NCBI RefSeq assembly: GCF_030409805.1
Contig: NZ_JAUFQP010000007.1
Span: 124,001 to 188,000 of the forward strand
Origin: Algibacter miyuki
GTDB taxonomy: Bacteria; Bacteroidota; Bacteroidia; Flavobacteriales; Flavobacteriaceae
Direction of reading: 5' to 3'
DNA: 64,000 bases
A program made the translations under genes and the position numbers. The notes below the pieces were generated by a model that saw nothing but the letters and a program-made list of their open reading frames with translations, was not told where the DNA came from and did not search any database. Numbering within the stretch: the first letter of the stretch is position 1; the number at the start of each line of letters is the position of its first letter. Shown here one piece after another: positions 62,398 to 64,000 of this stretch.

Positions 62398-64000
62398 TTA
62401 TTCTACGTATTCAACTATCACATGATAGCTCCCTGCAGGATGTAATGTTGTTAATGATCCAGCTGTACCTAAGATTAACTGACCTGTACTTGAATTGTAC
62501 TCAATAATATTAGTACTGATTGAATTCGTAGTTTGGTTTATCAATCTTACACCTAATAATTTAGCACCTGAAGGCACAACTCCTGACAAACTCACAATGT
62601 TAGTATTTGTTGACAATGTAACACTACCAACACGTTCGTAAACCGTACTATTGTCAATCCATTTTTTAAGTGTGTTTTGGGCAGCTGTTGCGCTATACAC
62701 TGGATATACTTTTCTTACAGTACCATCTGCTTCAACAGTCATAATTCCATCAACATTATCAAGATCTGCACCTGTTTGCGCTACTAAACCAGCAACTGCT
62801 AAAGTGTTACTTGCACCTGTTGTAATTGTTGTTGGTTTAATTAAAGCACCTCCCAATTGAATTTTATTATCTGTTTTCGTCAAACCATTATCGGCTTCAA
62901 TCTCTAAAGAAGATTGGTCAACCCATGTAGGAACTCCTGTACTGCTTGTTACTAATACTTGGTCATTACCCGCATTCGCAATGTCTTCTGGTGCAATTGT
63001 ACCATTTTGAATATGCGTTGTTGTAATTGATTCTGTTCCTACTTTTAAACTTGCATCTATTAATGTTGCTCCGGCTCCACCAGTAACAACGATTGTTGTA
63101 TCATCAGCTGTTAAATCTTTAGGATCTACAACGCCTGCAGGACCTTGAGGACCTTCTGCACCATCAGAAACTATAACTGTAGTTGTTCCATCTGTAATAG
63201 TTGATGTTCCATCTCCATTATCGGTTACTGTCACTGAAGTTCCGTTAATACCATCAATTCCGTTTGTTCCATCAACTCCATCTTTCCCATCAGAAACTAT
63301 AATCGTAGTTGTTCCATCTGAAATAGTTGATGTTCCATCTCCGTTATCTGTTACCGTTACCGAAGTTCCGTTAACACCATCAATTCCGTTTGTTCCATCA
63401 ACTCCATCTTTACCATCAGAAACTATAATCGTAGTTGTTCCATCTGAAATAGTTGATGTTCCATCTCCGTTATCTGTTACCGTTACTGAAGTTCCGTTAA
63501 CACCATCAATTCCGTTTGTTCCATCAACTCCATCTTTACCATCAGAAACTATAATCGTAGTTGTTCCATCTGAAATAGTTGATGTTCCATCTCCGTTATC
63601 TGTTACCGTTACCGAAGTTCCGTTAACACCATCAATTCCGTTTGTTCCATCAACTCCATCTTTACCATCAGAAACTATAATCGTAGTTGTTCCATCTGAA
63701 ATAGTTGATGTTCCATCTCCGTTATCTGTTACCGTTACTGAAGTTCCGTTAACACCATCAATTCCGTTTGTTCCATCAACTCCATCTTTCCCATCAGAAA
63801 CTATAATTGTAGTTGTTCCATCTGAAATAGTTGATGTTCCATCTCCGTTATCTGTTACCGTTACTGAAACTCCGTCAACTCCGTTTGTTCCGTCAACACC
63901 ATCTTTACCATCAGAAACTATAACTGTAGTTGTTCCATCTGAAATAGTTGATGTTCCATCTCCATTATCCGTTACTGTTACTGAAGTTCCGTCAACGCCA
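62398..64000 (-). CDS. Giant collagen-like repeat surface protein (partial)
   Basis: The last 533 codons of a gene whose start lies beyond the right edge. The frame is open from 64000 down to the stop at 62398. The N-terminal portion in view is a tandem array of 42-residue units that mix Gly-X-Y triplets (GKDGVDGTNGIDGVNG) with beta strands (TSVTVTDNGDGTSTISDG, TTTIIVSDG). It then reads GAEGPQGPAGVV, followed by about 240 residues of unique C-terminal domain ending in VIVEYVE. No type B sorting domain is seen in the part shown. It is probably a long surface fibre or adhesin. Confidence 0.85.
   Translation of the reverse strand, partial: GVDGTSVTVTDNGDGTSTISDGTTTVIVSDGKDGVDGTNGVDGVSVTVTDNGDGTSTISDGTTTIIVSDGKDGVDGTNGIDGVNGTSVTVTDNGDGTSTISDGTTTIIVSDGKDGVDGTNGIDGVNGTSVTVTDNGDGTSTISDGTTTIIVSDGKDGVDGTNGIDGVNGTSVTVTDNGDGTSTISDGTTTIIVSDGKDGVDGTNGIDGVNGTSVTVTDNGDGTSTISDGTTTIIVSDGKDGVDGTNGIDGINGTSVTVTDNGDGTSTITDGTTTVIVSDGAEGPQGPAGVVDPKDLTADDTTIVVTGGAGATLIDASLKVGTESITTTHIQNGTIAPEDIANAGNDQVLVTSSTGVPTWVDQSSLEIEADNGLTKTDNKIQLGGALIKPTTITTGASNTLAVAGLVAQTGADLDNVDGIMTVEADGTVRKVYPVYSATAAQNTLKKWIDNSTVYERVGSVTLSTNTNIVSLSGVVPSGAKLLGVRLINQTTNSISTNIIEYNSSTGQLILGTAGSLTTLHPAGSYHVIVEYVE
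63165..64000 (-). repeat. Tandem array of 126-base coding units
   Basis: The word CAGAAACTAT (plus strand) recurs at 63165, 63291, 63417, 63543, 63669, 63795 and 63912. The spacing is 126 bases (42 codons) except the last, which is 117 (39 codons, a 3-codon deletion). Units at 63291 and 63543 look identical. Units 63417 and 63669 differ only at one base. The array continues beyond the right edge. All unit lengths keep the reading frame. Confidence 0.92.

Noticed and set aside
63165..64000. Regular repeats that at first resemble a CRISPR array
   Set aside because: The units are 126 bases, nearly identical throughout without unique spacers, keep the reading frame and encode a collagen-like protein.

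Overview
The window reads as a chromosome segment of a low-GC member of the family Flavobacteriaceae (Bacteroidota), probably marine. Supporting signs are two PorP/SprF-type proteins of the type IX secretion system (T9SS), a T9SS type B C-terminal domain, Bacteroidota-type promoters (TTG, about 20 bases, TAnnTTTG), very few Shine-Dalgarno sequences, and a cytochrome oxidase set with two subunit III genes plus Sco and DUF420 assembly genes. I see no prophage, transposase, integrase or CRISPR array.

Layout. 1-6.4 kb: a cut-off carboxypeptidase-regulatory-domain protein, a vWA lipoprotein, a PorP/SprF protein, a NifU-type Fe-S carrier, DUF1304, MscS and TsaB. 6.4-12.2 kb: one tightly packed efflux operon on the minus strand (ABC ATPase, two MacB-like permeases, HlyD-like adaptor, TolC). 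12.3-17.9 kb: the heme-copper oxidase block on the minus strand, transcribed from a clear promoter at cyoE: cyoE, two subunit III genes, subunit IV, then copper-insertion genes (Sco-like without cysteines, SCO1/SenC, DUF420, a small CxxC membrane protein). 17.9-21.6 kb: a metallo-beta-lactamase-fold hydrolase, a GNAT, and a lipoprotein sulfatase lying between two identical tRNA-Asp genes. 21.7-26.1 kb: DUF58, ClpP, thioredoxin, Obg, and a single reading frame joining hypoxanthine phosphoribosyltransferase to adenylate kinase. 26.2-30.2 kb: purK, purE and an M3 peptidase.

30.2-32.7 kb: a GbsR/MarR-type regulator with two matching palindromic operator candidates, a membrane-protein gene broken by an internal TAG, a second membrane protein, a possible gene scrap, and an ECF sigma/anti-sigma pair. 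32.6-41.7 kb: a UbiA-like membrane protein, gcvP, a ketoacyl synthase III, an FkbM methyltransferase, a GT2 glycosyltransferase, a HI0933-type flavoprotein and a lipoprotein. 41.7-45.4 kb: a very large lipoprotein with a metallophosphoesterase domain, a middle part that looks kinase-like, and an Omp85-like barrel. 45.5-48.1 kb: selO, msrA, msrB (redox repair and signalling). 48.3-54.5 kb: an HD-domain protein fused to a Pycsar-type transmembrane effector (PycTM) domain, a GNAT, a large GAF-containing protein and a sodium:solute symporter.

55-64 kb is a surface-export locus, all on the minus strand: a giant collagen-like repeat protein that runs off the right edge, four small secreted proteins (three of them paralogous), a T9SS type B substrate, a PorP/SprF protein and an OmpA-family protein with PD40 and peptidoglycan-binding parts. 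The order resembles adhesin loci in which a SprF-like protein serves a type B cargo. Three copies of a GC-richer intergenic repeat (near 1.8, 16.2 and 23.8 kb) are scattered through the window.

Most interesting: the orphan HD-PycTM fusion, the phosphoesterase/kinase-like/barrel lipoprotein, the sulfatase between duplicated tRNA-Asp genes, the HPRT-Adk fusion, and the near-perfect 126-base coding repeats with a 252-base higher-order duplication.
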